A DNA stretch of 64,000 bases from Prunella strophiata (taxonomy: Eukaryota; Chordata; Aves; Passeriformes; Prunellidae): the NCBI GenBank assembly GCA_036583965.1, contig JAZBQD010000015.1, positions 86,306,809 through 86,370,808 on the forward strand, written 5' to 3'. Position numbers and translations under genes: made by a program. The notes under the pieces were generated by a model, which saw only the letters and a list, made by a program, of their open reading frames with translations, did not search any database and was not told where the DNA came from. How positions within the stretch are numbered: position 1 is the stretch's first letter; every line of letters starts with the position of its first letter. Shown here piece after piece: positions 11,441-22,900 of the stretch.

Positions 11441-13501
11441 TAAGGAAAACTGGACATTAAAGCTTGCCTCTAACCTTGAGGGCTTTCTTTCTTTCCTTTG
11501 TACTAAACTATGACAACTTATCTGATAGAACAATAAATATCATATTAGCACTGGCACTCAGTAGCATACTATAAGCTTCTTAGCACTTCATTCTGCCCTA
11601 AAAACACTGTTTCATGCCAATAAAGTAGACTTATCTATGGCATTTGGCTAAAGATTCTGTAGCCCATACTTTTGCATGGAAGGAAAATATCTCCTTTTGC
11701 ATACAAATAAAATATTAAGGGTAGTGGGTTTAGGAAGCAAACAATGACACTTCACTCTATTGACTCCTTTTTTTCCATCAAACATTTATGACAACAATAA
11801 TACTGAAAAGCAACAGGACAGATCAGAACCAGGAGTCTTCCTGGTCATCCCATCAGCAAAAACAATAAACATGATAGTTTTTCAAAAGAGTTATTTTGTC
11901 CTCTTACAAGAGTTATAAGCACTTTCCAGTCTTTAATAATGAGTTCAAAGATGAGTTCACCTTAACAAAAAGATGGAACTGGATTGACTATTCCATAGAT
12001 CCCACAACAAAGCATATGCAGATATTTAATGTGTTAAAAGCACTAACCTTTTGTTTTTCCTGCCCTCCCCAAGCAGAAAAATCACAGGAAGGAGGCAAGT
12101 TTCATGAACCAAGATATTTCATTTGAACCAAAAAATTCAGATTCAGTTCTTGGTCTTGATTCAGGTTCACTGTGTAATCTTGGACATGTCTCCAAGCTTA
12201 ACTGCTAAGATTGATGGATGGCATGGACACATAAGTTGGGAAAGCTATCCAGACTGGGGGACCTGTTTTAAATCCCCAGATTCTGTCATGCCTGAATCAG
12301 AAACCAGATTTTGAAACAGCCACTGGGAATACATCCTCTCAGCAAAGCCATTCCCTGAAGGAGAACTTTGACCATGCAGGAAAAGTTGCTAGAAAGAAAA
12401 GGAAACAGCACAACTGGTTCGGCAAAGGATCTGAGTTTTTCCACACACTCATCCATGGCTGCACCTGAGCACAGCTACTGGGGTCATTGGTTTCCTGTGA
12501 TGGGGAAAATGCATTTTTGAAATTAAATTTGGGGTAAGAAGGAAAGTAACCTAAAGAGTTGCAGCAAGGTAAACCTTTGCTTCAGCTACAATGCAGAACA
12601 AGGCCTGTCTGGCATCCTTCAAAAAAAATTTCCACCTATAAGCTGCCATCTGGATGCAAGCTGACCAGAAACACAGTCTCCCTTCTCCTGAAACATGCAA
12701 GGCAATTACATGAGTCTCAATGTGAAGTTTACACTTCATACCCTATTCATCTACGAGGAAACAGCTTCCTTTGGCACACAGGCAACAGGAACAAGATGGT
12801 TTCATATCAGGGTGTCAAAGAATTTGCTTCAGGTTGGACCATGAATGTTCATCCTTGATGCTGACAAGATTACCTTGAGAGCAGCTTCTTTCACACCATC
12901 TGCAAATGGTGCTACTGAATATACTGAATACTTTCCAGCACCGAGCCCAGGGGCACAGTTTGCATCTCAACATGGCCAAGGTGAGGAAATTCTACTTCAG
13001 TGTCCTAGACCAAAAGCACCACAGGTGCAGAAAGTTACTAAACACAAGCAGCTGCTTCATATAACATAAGGATACTTGAAAGGGGCAGTGAAGGAAATTG
13101 AGAAACCTTGTGTGGGTGTGAAACGTTGCATGAACATGGATATAGAAGAAGGAGGCCATATGAAACCAAATCAGATAGGGCTTCGTATCTGCAGTAAATT
13201 TGCCTGTTCTTACATGAAACAGTTTTAGGTGATGGGAAGAAAAACACTGAATGTTAACAGGGATTTTGCACCAGGACTTCAGCCTGCACAGACTGTTACC
13301 CACATTTTTTCAGTAGAGCTATGTCATCCTATACTTGTAGAGGATAATTCTCTGACTTATGTGGAAAACTCTTTGATTTTTTTTAATGCAATTTCTCCCA
13401 GCAATTGTTACACTCAAGAAACAAGTGTGCTTCAAATCCTGAACATTGGAGGCTGCTGGTTGTGACAGTCCCACATTCAAAACCACAACACTGTTTTGAG
13501 T
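11441..13501. other. Unique non-coding DNA
   Basis: Nothing recognisable was found. Reading frames are short (under about 105 codons) and give no protein family I know. The segment from about 12840 to 13240 has several overlapping medium-length frames on both strands, but no consistent splice signals. Confidence 0.55.
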
Positions 13502-13530
13502 TCAACCTCTTCCCATGGAGAAGAGGTTGA
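13502..13530. repeat. Perfect 11-bp hairpin next to a CR1 3' end
   Basis: TCAACCTCTTC at 13502-13512 pairs fully with GAAGAGGTTGA at 13520-13530, across a 7-base loop. It overlaps by two bases with a second perfect hairpin at 13529-13551. Confidence 0.85.
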
Positions 13531-13551
13531 TTCTTTGCATTTCAAAGAATC
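13529..13551. repeat. Perfect 9-bp hairpin at a CR1 3' junction
   Basis: GATTCTTTG at 13529-13537 pairs with CAAAGAATC at 13543-13551, across a 5-base loop. The right arm is the 3' terminus of the CR1 copy that starts at about 13543, so the hairpin straddles the insertion junction. The left arm is host sequence or a duplicated CR1 terminal repeat in inverted orientation. Confidence 0.8.
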
Positions 13552-14510
13552 ACAGACTGGTTTGGGTCAGATGGGACTTTAAAGATCATCCAATTCCAAC
13601 ACCCCTACCATGGGCAGGGACACCTTTCACTAGACCAGGTTGCTCAAAGCCTCATCCAGCCTGGCCTTGAACACTTCCAGGGAAGGGGTATCCACAGCTT
13701 CTCTGGGCAATCTTTTCCAGTGCCTCACCTTAATGTCAGTAAAGAATTTCTTTCCAATATCTAGCCTAAACCCACCTTCTTTCAGTTTAAAGCCATTACT
13801 TCTTGTCCTATCACTACAACCCTTTGTAAAAAACACCTTCCAGTTCTCTTGTGGGCCTGCTTCAGAAACTGGAAGGCTGCTCTAAGGTTTACCTAGAGCC
13901 TTCTCTTTTTCCAAGCTGAACAACTTCAACTCTCTCAGCCTGACTTCATAGGAAAGGTTCTCCAGCCCTCTGATCATCGTTGTGGCCCTTAACTGGACTC
14001 GTTCCAACAGGTCCCTTCTTACATTGGAGGGTCCAGAACTGGACACAGTAACCAGGCTGGGTGTCTTGAGAGCAGAGTACAGGGGCAGAATCAACTCCCT
14101 TGATCTTGTCACACTTCTTTTGATGCAGCCCAGGACACTGCTGGTCTTCTGGACTCCAAAAACATAATGTCAGGTCATGCTGACTTTCTTGCCAACACCC
14201 TCAAGTCCTTCTCCTCAGGGCTGCTCTCAATCCATTCTCCACTCAAGCCTATTTGTGCTTGGGATTGTCCCCACTCAGCTGCTGGACCTTGTACTCAGCC
14301 TTGAGCTTCACAGGATTCATACAGTGCCATCTCTCAAGGTTCTCTAGTCAAGGTCCCTCTGGATGGCATCCCCTCCTTCCAGCGTGTCACCTGCACCACA
14401 CAATTTGGTGTCACTGGCAAATTTCCTGAGGCTGTCCTCAATCCCACTGTCCAGTCACCAACAAAGATGGCCCCAACACCAACCCCTAACACCTCTTGTC
14501 ACTTGCAGAT
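13543..14510 (-). mobile_element. CR1 LINE, longest copy (B), with RT C-terminal remnants
   Basis: This CR1 copy of about 970 bp lies on the minus strand, with its 3' end at the left (AGAATCACAGACTGGTTTGG at 13547-13566). In the sense direction it encodes remnants of ORF2. Near 14401-14424 is the reverse-transcriptase active-site region, FASDTKL, where avian CR1 normally has FADD; the first catalytic aspartate is therefore lost. Next comes RDLLERVQLRATTMIRGLE, then SYEVRLREL.LFSLEKEKA (about 13885-14025). The C-terminus is FKLKEGGFRLDIGKKFF, then HWKRLPREAVDTPSLEVFKA (about 13640-13800). Internal stops and at least one frameshift between the last two blocks make it non-functional. It starts within the RT domain, so it is 5'-truncated. 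Later point mutations suggest moderate age. Confidence 0.95.
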
Positions 14511-17500
14511 GTTGTGGAATTAAATGCTTTGCTCCTATTTGTTTCTGTCCCTATGTAACAATATTTAAACTCAGAGACAACACAGTGTGATGTACGTTTA
14601 CACAGTTGTATTTGAATACTTTTATATATAAAAGTTAACTAAAGCCAAAGTGAAAATGACTGATAAAGATCTTTCTCTTTCCTTTGTATTGCTGCCATTA
14701 ATACTGTAAGTTGTTTCTTAAATACTAGCCAAAAAATTTAGACTTGTTTGGGAACTAGTCAAACCTGTGTTCCTGGCTTTCCAGTAAAAATTGTCACATG
14801 TTAAGAGACTCACATCTTCTCAGATCCTCCAGCTACCTCTTGTCCATCATTATCCCAGATTAATGCCTGTACCTCCTTTGTTCTGCAACGGCCTTTGCTG
14901 ACAGTTCTCCAAAAAAGCATTTTGCTGTACCACATGTTGAGAAACACATGCCAACAACCATCCTTCTCATTTAAGTTACCACAGAGGAGTCACACTGTGC
15001 CGTTTTCTCTGGGTCATTTGTGCAATGTCAGGTAAGGCAGGATGTGACTCAGCCATGACTGGGTTCAGAAGTAGGACTCTGAAATCTTCTGGTTTCAGTT
15101 TACTTTGGGAATTCTTGGGACTGGTAGAAAAAGGAAAGTGAACCAAGAGAAAATTAATGATAGATGCTCTAAACCTTGATCTTCTACAAAGCTTCCATGT
15201 ATCCCTTCCTCAGAAGGCATTGATTCTGTAGTCCTCTGAAGGGTAAAGATCAGGGAAACTGATTTTCCCTCTCTTTCTATTCCATTTTTTCCCAGTTCTA
15301 CAGAAGAAATCTCCCTTTCCTCCAGCTCTAGGCTGTTTAACATTAGAAAGCAATTGTTCTGTCAGCAGCATCTGGAAAAGCTCTTCCCAGACAGAAGATC
15401 CTATCTCCTCTTTCCCTTCTAGAGGGTGACTTGGAAACCACCATCTCATGAACCAGGCCTCAGCTTCCACCTTTGCTTTGAGACAAATCCTCGTTACACC
15501 TTGCCTAAGGATGTCCTGTGCTTTGAAGGATGACTTGAGGCCATCTTTCACAAAAGCCAGAGAACCTTGCTTAGCATTCCTAATCTCAGAGGTACACACA
15601 AGCATACACTAAAGTTCTGATCAAGGCCGTGGAAGGCTGCAGCTCTTATATATTTTTAATTATAATATCAAACCATAAGATACACCTGTTCACATTCCTT
15701 TAGCCTAGAAAGTCACTTTTTCCTAATAGTTGAATGATATCACAGCCTCTCTTACAGAGTGTGGTGAAGGTAAATGAATTTCAAGCACTAAATTTCATGG
15801 AACTGAACTGAACCTCACATGACTTGCATATGGATGCCAGATAGAACCACATTTTAACCCTCTGCTATTCATGAAAACAAAGAGCATATGCCTTTATCAA
15901 TTCCATTAATCCAATCTTATCTTTTCATGGAATACTTAGCATTAAGAGACAACATTTATACCCAAAATAAGGAAAGTGATATGTTTCTATTCCATACATT
16001 GTTTTGTCTCACTGGGCACCTCCCACTACATTTTCTTAGACTGACATGACTAGCAAATGGCCCTGCAAATACAGTTCTCCCACACACAGACCTACTTGCA
16101 CAAGTTGACCCCTTAAAAGGTGCAACAGATCCAAAGAGGGGACAGAATGACCAGAGAAGAAATCAGAAGTACATAATAACCTTTTAGGACAATTCCCACA
16201 ATTTTTCCAGGTAAACATGTCTGATATGAGCACTTCAATCATGCACAGATAGATGACACATTTGTGTGTGGGCAGAGGATGAAATTGGGTGTGGACTGCG
16301 TGCCTCTGTAATAGACACAGAGATAGGTCTAACTCAGCACCAGAGGCACTGAGTCATCTGTGCAGAGCTTAGTTCTTCATCATTCCCTTTATCACATGGA
16401 AAAATCCTGGCTGGATTGCCTGAAAATTCTTCCTTGCTGGCTGGGGCCCAATCTGAGAGAAAGGCCAAGAGCACAGCAGGATTTAGACACTCTTGGAAAC
16501 TTTCCCCAAAGTCCACTGATTCATGGAAAGGGATCGTATACCCTCACAATAACACCAAGCACTCAGAACAGTTATTTTGCTTCTTTCATCCTTCTACAGA
16601 ATGAGCATAGGTGAGAATAAGCAGGCTTGTAAGTATCTTAAGTGACACTTGAAGGATTGAGCTCAGAGGCAATTGAAAAATCCAAGCATCTAACCCAGTG
16701 TATGGAAGTGTGTAGAGAAAAAGCAATATCTAATTTTGGGCAATGATCACCATGATCACCACAGATGCTGACAGTGAGTAAACATCTCTATATTCTGAAA
16801 TCATGCCCAGCATCAGTTTCACATTTTCTTTTTCCTACCTTTTCAACACAAATTGGTAAATTAGCTACATGCCAGCAAACCCAGTGGCATGATAGCAGAG
16901 ATGTACTCCCTTAGTCTCAAAGCAAAACCACAACTACAGCCAATCTTAACATCCTGAGCCAAAGAAAACCTCAGAAAATCTTATGAAGACATGACAATAT
17001 CACACAATAACACCACAAGTAAGATAGCTGCTGTGGCTTTACTTCTTGTACCACCTTGTAAGACCATGGCAAAAATCTGGTATATATAAATCTTCCTGCT
17101 GTAGGCAGGAAGAAAAAAATATGTTGTTACTGCATAATTTCCAGATGCAGGTCTTGACCACTTCATATATGCTGTCAAGTGAGAAGGAGAGGTATTATAT
17201 GTAACAGAGGAGTTATATTACTGACACCACTAACAAGAAAGGGGAAAAAAGGTGGTGCTTGTTAGAATAGGCATTGTTCCCAATTCTTCCCCCAGCAGAT
17301 AAAACATACACACACTGTGGCAAGAGCAGGTTGCAGGGGATGAGCAACAAGAAGAGTGGCTAATTAGCCCCTCTAGTTGAGGAGTAGCTGATTAAATGGG
17401 CCAAGTTCAGGGCTCTAGGCTGGAGGTCAAGCCCATCTTTATATCCAGTCCTCCTGCTTTTGCTGTCACTCAGAAGTGGCTTCTGCACCAGTAAAACCTT

Positions 17501-19421
17501 TTAGATCAGATCTGCTAGATAATGTTGGTATCTAGGTCCCCTCTTAATATCTGGCTTTGTAGTAATCTTAATTGGTAATCAAGTTCTCAGAGAATGGTTT
17601 GTCTGTTGAAGAAAACAAAGTTTCTATTACAGCTTAGAGAGCTTATATCCTTCCTGCCTAATGCAGAATTTCTTTTCCTTTTTGCTGAAACAGCTGGAGA
17701 CCTCCACCATGGGAGACTGGGAAGTGAACTGGATGAACTCTGAATCTAACATAAATCACAGTTTCTGTTCTCTCAAAAAAGCATGATCAAATGATTAATG
17801 ATGAGAGTGAACCATAGCTGAGACGTAGGCTGATCCCAGAAAGTGAGTCAAACCCGAAAGTTCACCAGCACAGATCTTTATATCGACACCAAAGAACAAT
17901 TTGGTCAGAAGGTTCCTAAAACAGAAGTCAGGGCGAATGACTAAAATCTGGGTAGACAAGATCCTGCAGCAGCCATCAGATAAAATCAGTTAAAAATGCA
18001 GTTTGTTACAGAAGTCAGCCAGCTCCCTACATGTCCCAACAACGGTACCCCCAAAAATGCAAACCCCAGCTGCATGTAAATAGACAGTTCAGTTCTTCAC
18101 ATACACCCTGGCTGCCTCTCATTAGCATGAAGCCTACATGTATTACCATGGTTTGTAGAGGTCTGACAACAGAAGCCCAAGCAATGTTATCTCAAGGATT
18201 CCTTGTGCCCCCCAGGCGCTCTCCGTGCCCTCCACTGTCTTTGTGCAGCAGTTGGACCATGAGCTGACTGCAAAGGGAGCCCTTTGTTCTGTTTGCAGAA
18301 AACGTGTGAGTGACGACAGCAGCAGGAATAATAAATACAAATGGTATTACGCACACGGGCAAACATCCCTGCAGAAAATTCAGCCATAGGGTGAATACCA
18401 AAATTTTACTTGTCACTTAGCTATTTATAAAGTCAAAGAGACTCAGAAATAGCAAAAAAAAAAATCCTTGCCAAAAACGTCTCCCAGAGTGGACAGCCCC
18501 AGGGGCTGAGATCTGACTCTGCTCCAAACAGCAGTGGTACCTCCCCAGCGGGGAATTCCCAAAACAGGAAAGATACCCCAGAGCTGACACAAAGCCAGGA
18601 GATTTGGCTCCCACGCCAGACTTCCTCCAGCTGTCAAGACAAGTGTGTCATGGTTAAAAAACCTGCTGTACTCTGGCTATTTCCTGCTCGAGCTGTGGCA
18701 GGCTGGGCAACGACAAGAGGAGCTCAAGGGCTCTGTTGAGCATCTCTGGCCCAAGATCAGAAACACGCACCCAGCCCCATCCTCTCCAGTGGCATCCAGA
18801 ACTGCATGGCATTGCAGACAAGGTCTTTTATCAGTCCCTATAAGCCTCCTACCACCCTTTTGGTAGTAATGCTTATATGGCATTACTCAAGAGTTCATCT
18901 GTCACTCTGCTGGCTGCACTCCTCCTTGCCACCACTCCCCTCAGAGCCATACCTGTGAATTACCTTTTGCTCCCAAGGTATAAGAAACATCCTTTTGGGG
19001 CCAGCACCCTGCTGGGGATTATAAGCGTGCAAACTGAAGCTTTAAACAAGTCCATGCATCACTGAGGTTGTATCTTCAAGGGATGGGGTAAGCCCTGAGG
19101 AGGGGTGATTTTATCTGCTGATATAAGAGTGGCCAGAGAGAGATCTGCAAGCTGTCCCAGGCCAGTATAGACTCAGGCTTTAAAAGTCCTGTGTGGTTAA
19201 ACAATGACTCATGGCTGATCCCTACCTTCCCTGTCAACACTCACCACTGCTTTACATCCACACCATTGCTAGAGCACAACTGGAGACCACAAGAAGGGGT
19301 AGAAGTGAACAACGTCAATTTAGAACACACCACAGCTCACTCAGCTCCTATGCAAAACAGATAATCTTGAGGCAGTGGATATTTTACAACTTCTTAAAAT
19401 AAGACTTAAATATAATTCGTC

Positions 19422-19438
19422 TTTTTTTTTTTTTTTTT
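19422..19438. repeat. Poly-T tract, 17 bases
   Basis: An uninterrupted homopolymer. It reads as a poly-A tail on the minus strand, but no retrocopy body was recognised to its right. Confidence 0.9.
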
Positions 19439-20802
19439 ACATCACCTGCAAAAGAAGAATTAATTGGAGGAGCACAAACTGAACACTAGCAGGTTCTCAA
19501 AAACCTGTGTTGGGTTCTTTTGCACCCGTGTCTATTCAAAAGAGAACATGTAATTATATGCATAGGAAGCAATACTATTTCCACACGTGTATAAATATTC
19601 AGTAGAGTGCTCCTCTACTGTGGCCTCCTTTTAAATACAGCATCACTTTAAAATCCTTCATGAGTTGAGATGCAGACCCAGCTTACCTTCCTACTTCCCA
19701 GCTTCTCTTCACCTTTTGAAACCGAATCCTCCTTGCTGTCTCTATGGTGACAGTGACGTCCTCTTCCCTCTGATGAGATGGCTGCTGGCACGCACATCAG
19801 GTGCCAGAGCAAATCCGTCAGCAGCAGAAACCTCTCCAGCTCCTCCATGGGATGCTCTTCTCCAGAACTCAGACAAACAACCTGGTAAAGAAAACAGTGC
19901 TAAGCCACCATCCTATGCCTAAAAGAGTGGGTAACTGGATCTAAATATGGAGTCTAATTTTTTTTTTTAATTTTTCTCTTCAATAATAATTACTGTTACT
20001 TGGGAAATAAATGTGATAGCACTGCTATCAAAGAGCATATCTGGATAACCTCCACAGAAGGAACTAATCAAAGGTAATTTCTGCCAGAGGGTTTGACAGT
20101 GAGGAGATACTTGCATCATGAAGTAGAAGTAGCTGATAAGCAGCATGATGAAAACCTCTTGCAATGTCCATCCACCTGGCACACGGAACCAGCAGTGACA
20201 GAAGGATGTTTCTTGGCACATGGTTAGCAGAGAAAGGAGCAAGAGGGGAGATTTTTATCAGGTGCTAATTGAGAAGCACCAGCTGGGACCTGCAAAGGTG
20301 TGCCTTTCAGGCAGCCACAGAAGGTGGCTCCAGCGACTTTTTCTCCTTAGGAGAGACACAGTGAGTCACTGGGTTTGCAGAACACCAGCAATTATTTGCA
20401 GCCCTTCTTATATTTTATGGTGTTAACAACCTAGCTGTTAAAGCACAACCCCATTGTAACATGCTGTCCTGTAGCACCCTTTAGGCACTGCAAAGGATGT
20501 TCAGTCCCCACTAGCTCTTCCTTTCTGACTGCCCAGATGGAGGAATGTGTGCCAGGGAAATAGCTTTGGCTTTCTGCCACAGTCCACTGCCAGCACCAGC
20601 TGATACTGCACTTGCTGTAGATGCTCTAGATTGTCTTTATATTCAACTTTTTGGAAGTTTGCAGCTGAAGGTGTCTGTCACTGCTCTGTGTCACTGCAAC
20701 CCTGCTCCCCAATGCAGGGGAGGAGATGAAGGTGTTTATGGAAACAGGCCTTGCCCTGAGGATTTTAACCGTGCAAGAAACTCTGCTGCAATCAGCTAAC
20801 TT

Positions 20803-20838
20803 AATTCTTCTCTGATAAGAGAATTCTTCTCTGATAAG
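20803..20838. repeat. Short tandem duplication, period 19
   Basis: The 17-mer AATTCTTCTCTGATAAG occurs at 20803-20819 and again, identically, at 20822-20838. It is a simple recent tandem duplication. Confidence 0.85.
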
Positions 20839-21739
20839 GTCATCTACTCAAAACTTAAGGGTCCTATTCTATCCAGATAAATATTTGGAAAATTAAATAC
20901 AGACACTGATTAGTCCCATATTTCCCTAAGCTTTCATGTCCTTTTTCACTGATCAGACAAAAAATGAGATAGTCCATCATCTTAAAGATGAAGATTGCAA
21001 TGGCCAAGCACGTTAGAAACAATCCAGAAAATCAATAATAATTTTTAAAAGCAATAAATACAATAGTATATGACTGAAACTTGCATTGCTGTAATGCATG
21101 CTTAAAGATCTAGTCCCCAGAGTGGGTTACTGATGTACCATACCTATTGTTTGGATTTTTTTTCCCTGTGCTTTCTTGTTCTTATTAATCTATCACCTCT
21201 TTTCTAGCACTTGAATTGTATATGCTTGGAATTAGAAAGTACTTTTTGCTCTGCATACTGCCCTTGTCATGCTTGGTTGCTGGACCCTGCCTGAGACTTT
21301 TGATGCTACAATAATATAAAAACAAGGCAGTTTGAGAAGAAATACAAGGAAAGTCCAAAACAAGACAGTATTACAAGACTCAATTGCATATATAATCCCT
21401 GAGAAGTGAGAACTGCATCCAAATGATGCAATGCCTCAGTCTGCATAATTAGTAGCCACAGAAATTATCTTTTCATCCAAAGTAATGGAGTTTTCTCTGT
21501 ATTTTCCTCCTCATGGAAACACCAGTTATAGTTGTGCTGCAGTAGCCAATAGATCTGTCTTTAAACAACCACAACAGAAGCAGAAGCACAGAAAGATCTG
21601 TTCCTCTTAGTTCATACAGGAGTAATTTCTATTTCACAGCAAGGAGATATAAAAAGCATCCCAATAAAATCTCAGGGTGCCTAGGTCACTGGAATAAGCA
21701 GGGTTGTATTTCCTGATGTCATCAGAGTTGCACAGGTGC

Positions 21740-21770
21740 CTGTAAGTCCCTTTCCATCAGGGACTTACAG
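21740..21770. repeat. Perfect 12-bp hairpin
   Basis: CTGTAAGTCCCT at 21740-21751 pairs fully with AGGGACTTACAG at 21759-21770, across a 7-base loop. The stem is too short for a microRNA precursor, and there is no U-run that would suggest a terminator. Confidence 0.85.
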
Positions 21771-22569
21771 AGAGCCCCAGCAAAGCAACAGAGAGAAGCA
21801 AAGGTCATTTGGGCAAGTCCATCAGCCAAGGGAGTACTGGGAAGACCCAAGAAACCAAGGTATAACTTAAAACATTCCTTCTCCAGTCTCCAGAGATGTT
21901 TAGCAGCAGAAGGTGACCACAGGGTGCAGCAGTGTCAAGGTGAGAGCACGCAGAGCCGCTCCACAGTAAGAGCAGGTTCCACTGAAAGTGAGAGCATCAC
22001 AGTGCACTGCAGAGCAGAGATCAGTCTCCAAGGGCTAACCTGCAACTCATATAAAAGTTTAACAGGAAAAGCACCAGCAGAAGAGGACCAGCTTCAAAGT
22101 AACTAACTAGCCAATGAAAGGTAAACAGAAGTTTTAAACAGAGCATCCCAAACAAAACCTTTGATTACAGTCATTTTGTGTATGAAAACAAAAATTGATA
22201 CCTTTGCATGTACACTGTAAAAAGAAATCTCAAGGGGTTTTATATTTGGGCTTATTGAGGCTGCAAAGAATCTTTCAAAGAGACTCCCTTCTCAATCTGC
22301 ATCCATTTTATATTTCACAGGTATTAAAACACTATGTTATCTAGACTTCAGAATTCAGATCTGATAACACCAATAATGCACATGGTTAAGCATCATGTAT
22401 TTCACACTGCAACTATTTACTTTATTGAGAGCATTTTTTGTATTCTGTGGCCATATCTGACTGGGTGACTTTTAGGATTTTTTTTGTCTCTCATCTCATC
22501 TCTGGCCTTTTGCTGTTTTCATGCTTATAAAGTTTCTAATGGCAAGAGTTTAATACACTTCTAATTGAA

Positions 22570-22900
22570 AATGCACAATAATAATTAAAATAGGGTGGGC
22601 TTTTTTTTTAATATAAAAAGGCTATAATTACGCCTTCTGCTTTGTTTGACAAAGCTATGATTTTTACCAAAACACATGACTGGCCCTCGGGTGGTCTATT
22701 CACAGCAAACAATGTATTGTCCTGGGCACACAAGACAGACAAGATGTTGTTTAATTGAGACTCAGACTCCATTTACTTAACTTTTATGGAAACTACCAGC
22801 AATAACTTGTAGAATATACACTATTATTTCTTTTTTCATCAGCTCAACATCATCAAAGGTTGCCATTTATCAGCTGCTTCTTTGTCATGTACTCAGTTAC
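22570..22900. other. Candidate conserved non-coding element
   Basis: An AT-rich block with several homeodomain-like AATTA cores (near 22562-22632) and retained CpGs (ATTACGCC, CCTCGGG), without any coding frame. Such retention in otherwise CpG-depleted DNA is typical of vertebrate developmental enhancers. This is inference from composition only; conservation was not measured. Confidence 0.25.

Larger units (their letters stand above)
14511..22569. other. Unique non-coding DNA
   Basis: No gene or transposon was recognised across 8 kb. Small items seen are a 17-base poly-T at 19422-19438, a perfect hairpin at 21740-21770 and a 19-base-period tandem duplication at 20803-20838. The longest frame (minus strand, 15210-15605, 131 codons) has no recognisable family and no splice context. 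The block at about 17280-17540 has a slightly different base composition and could be an unrecognised old repeat. Confidence 0.5.
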
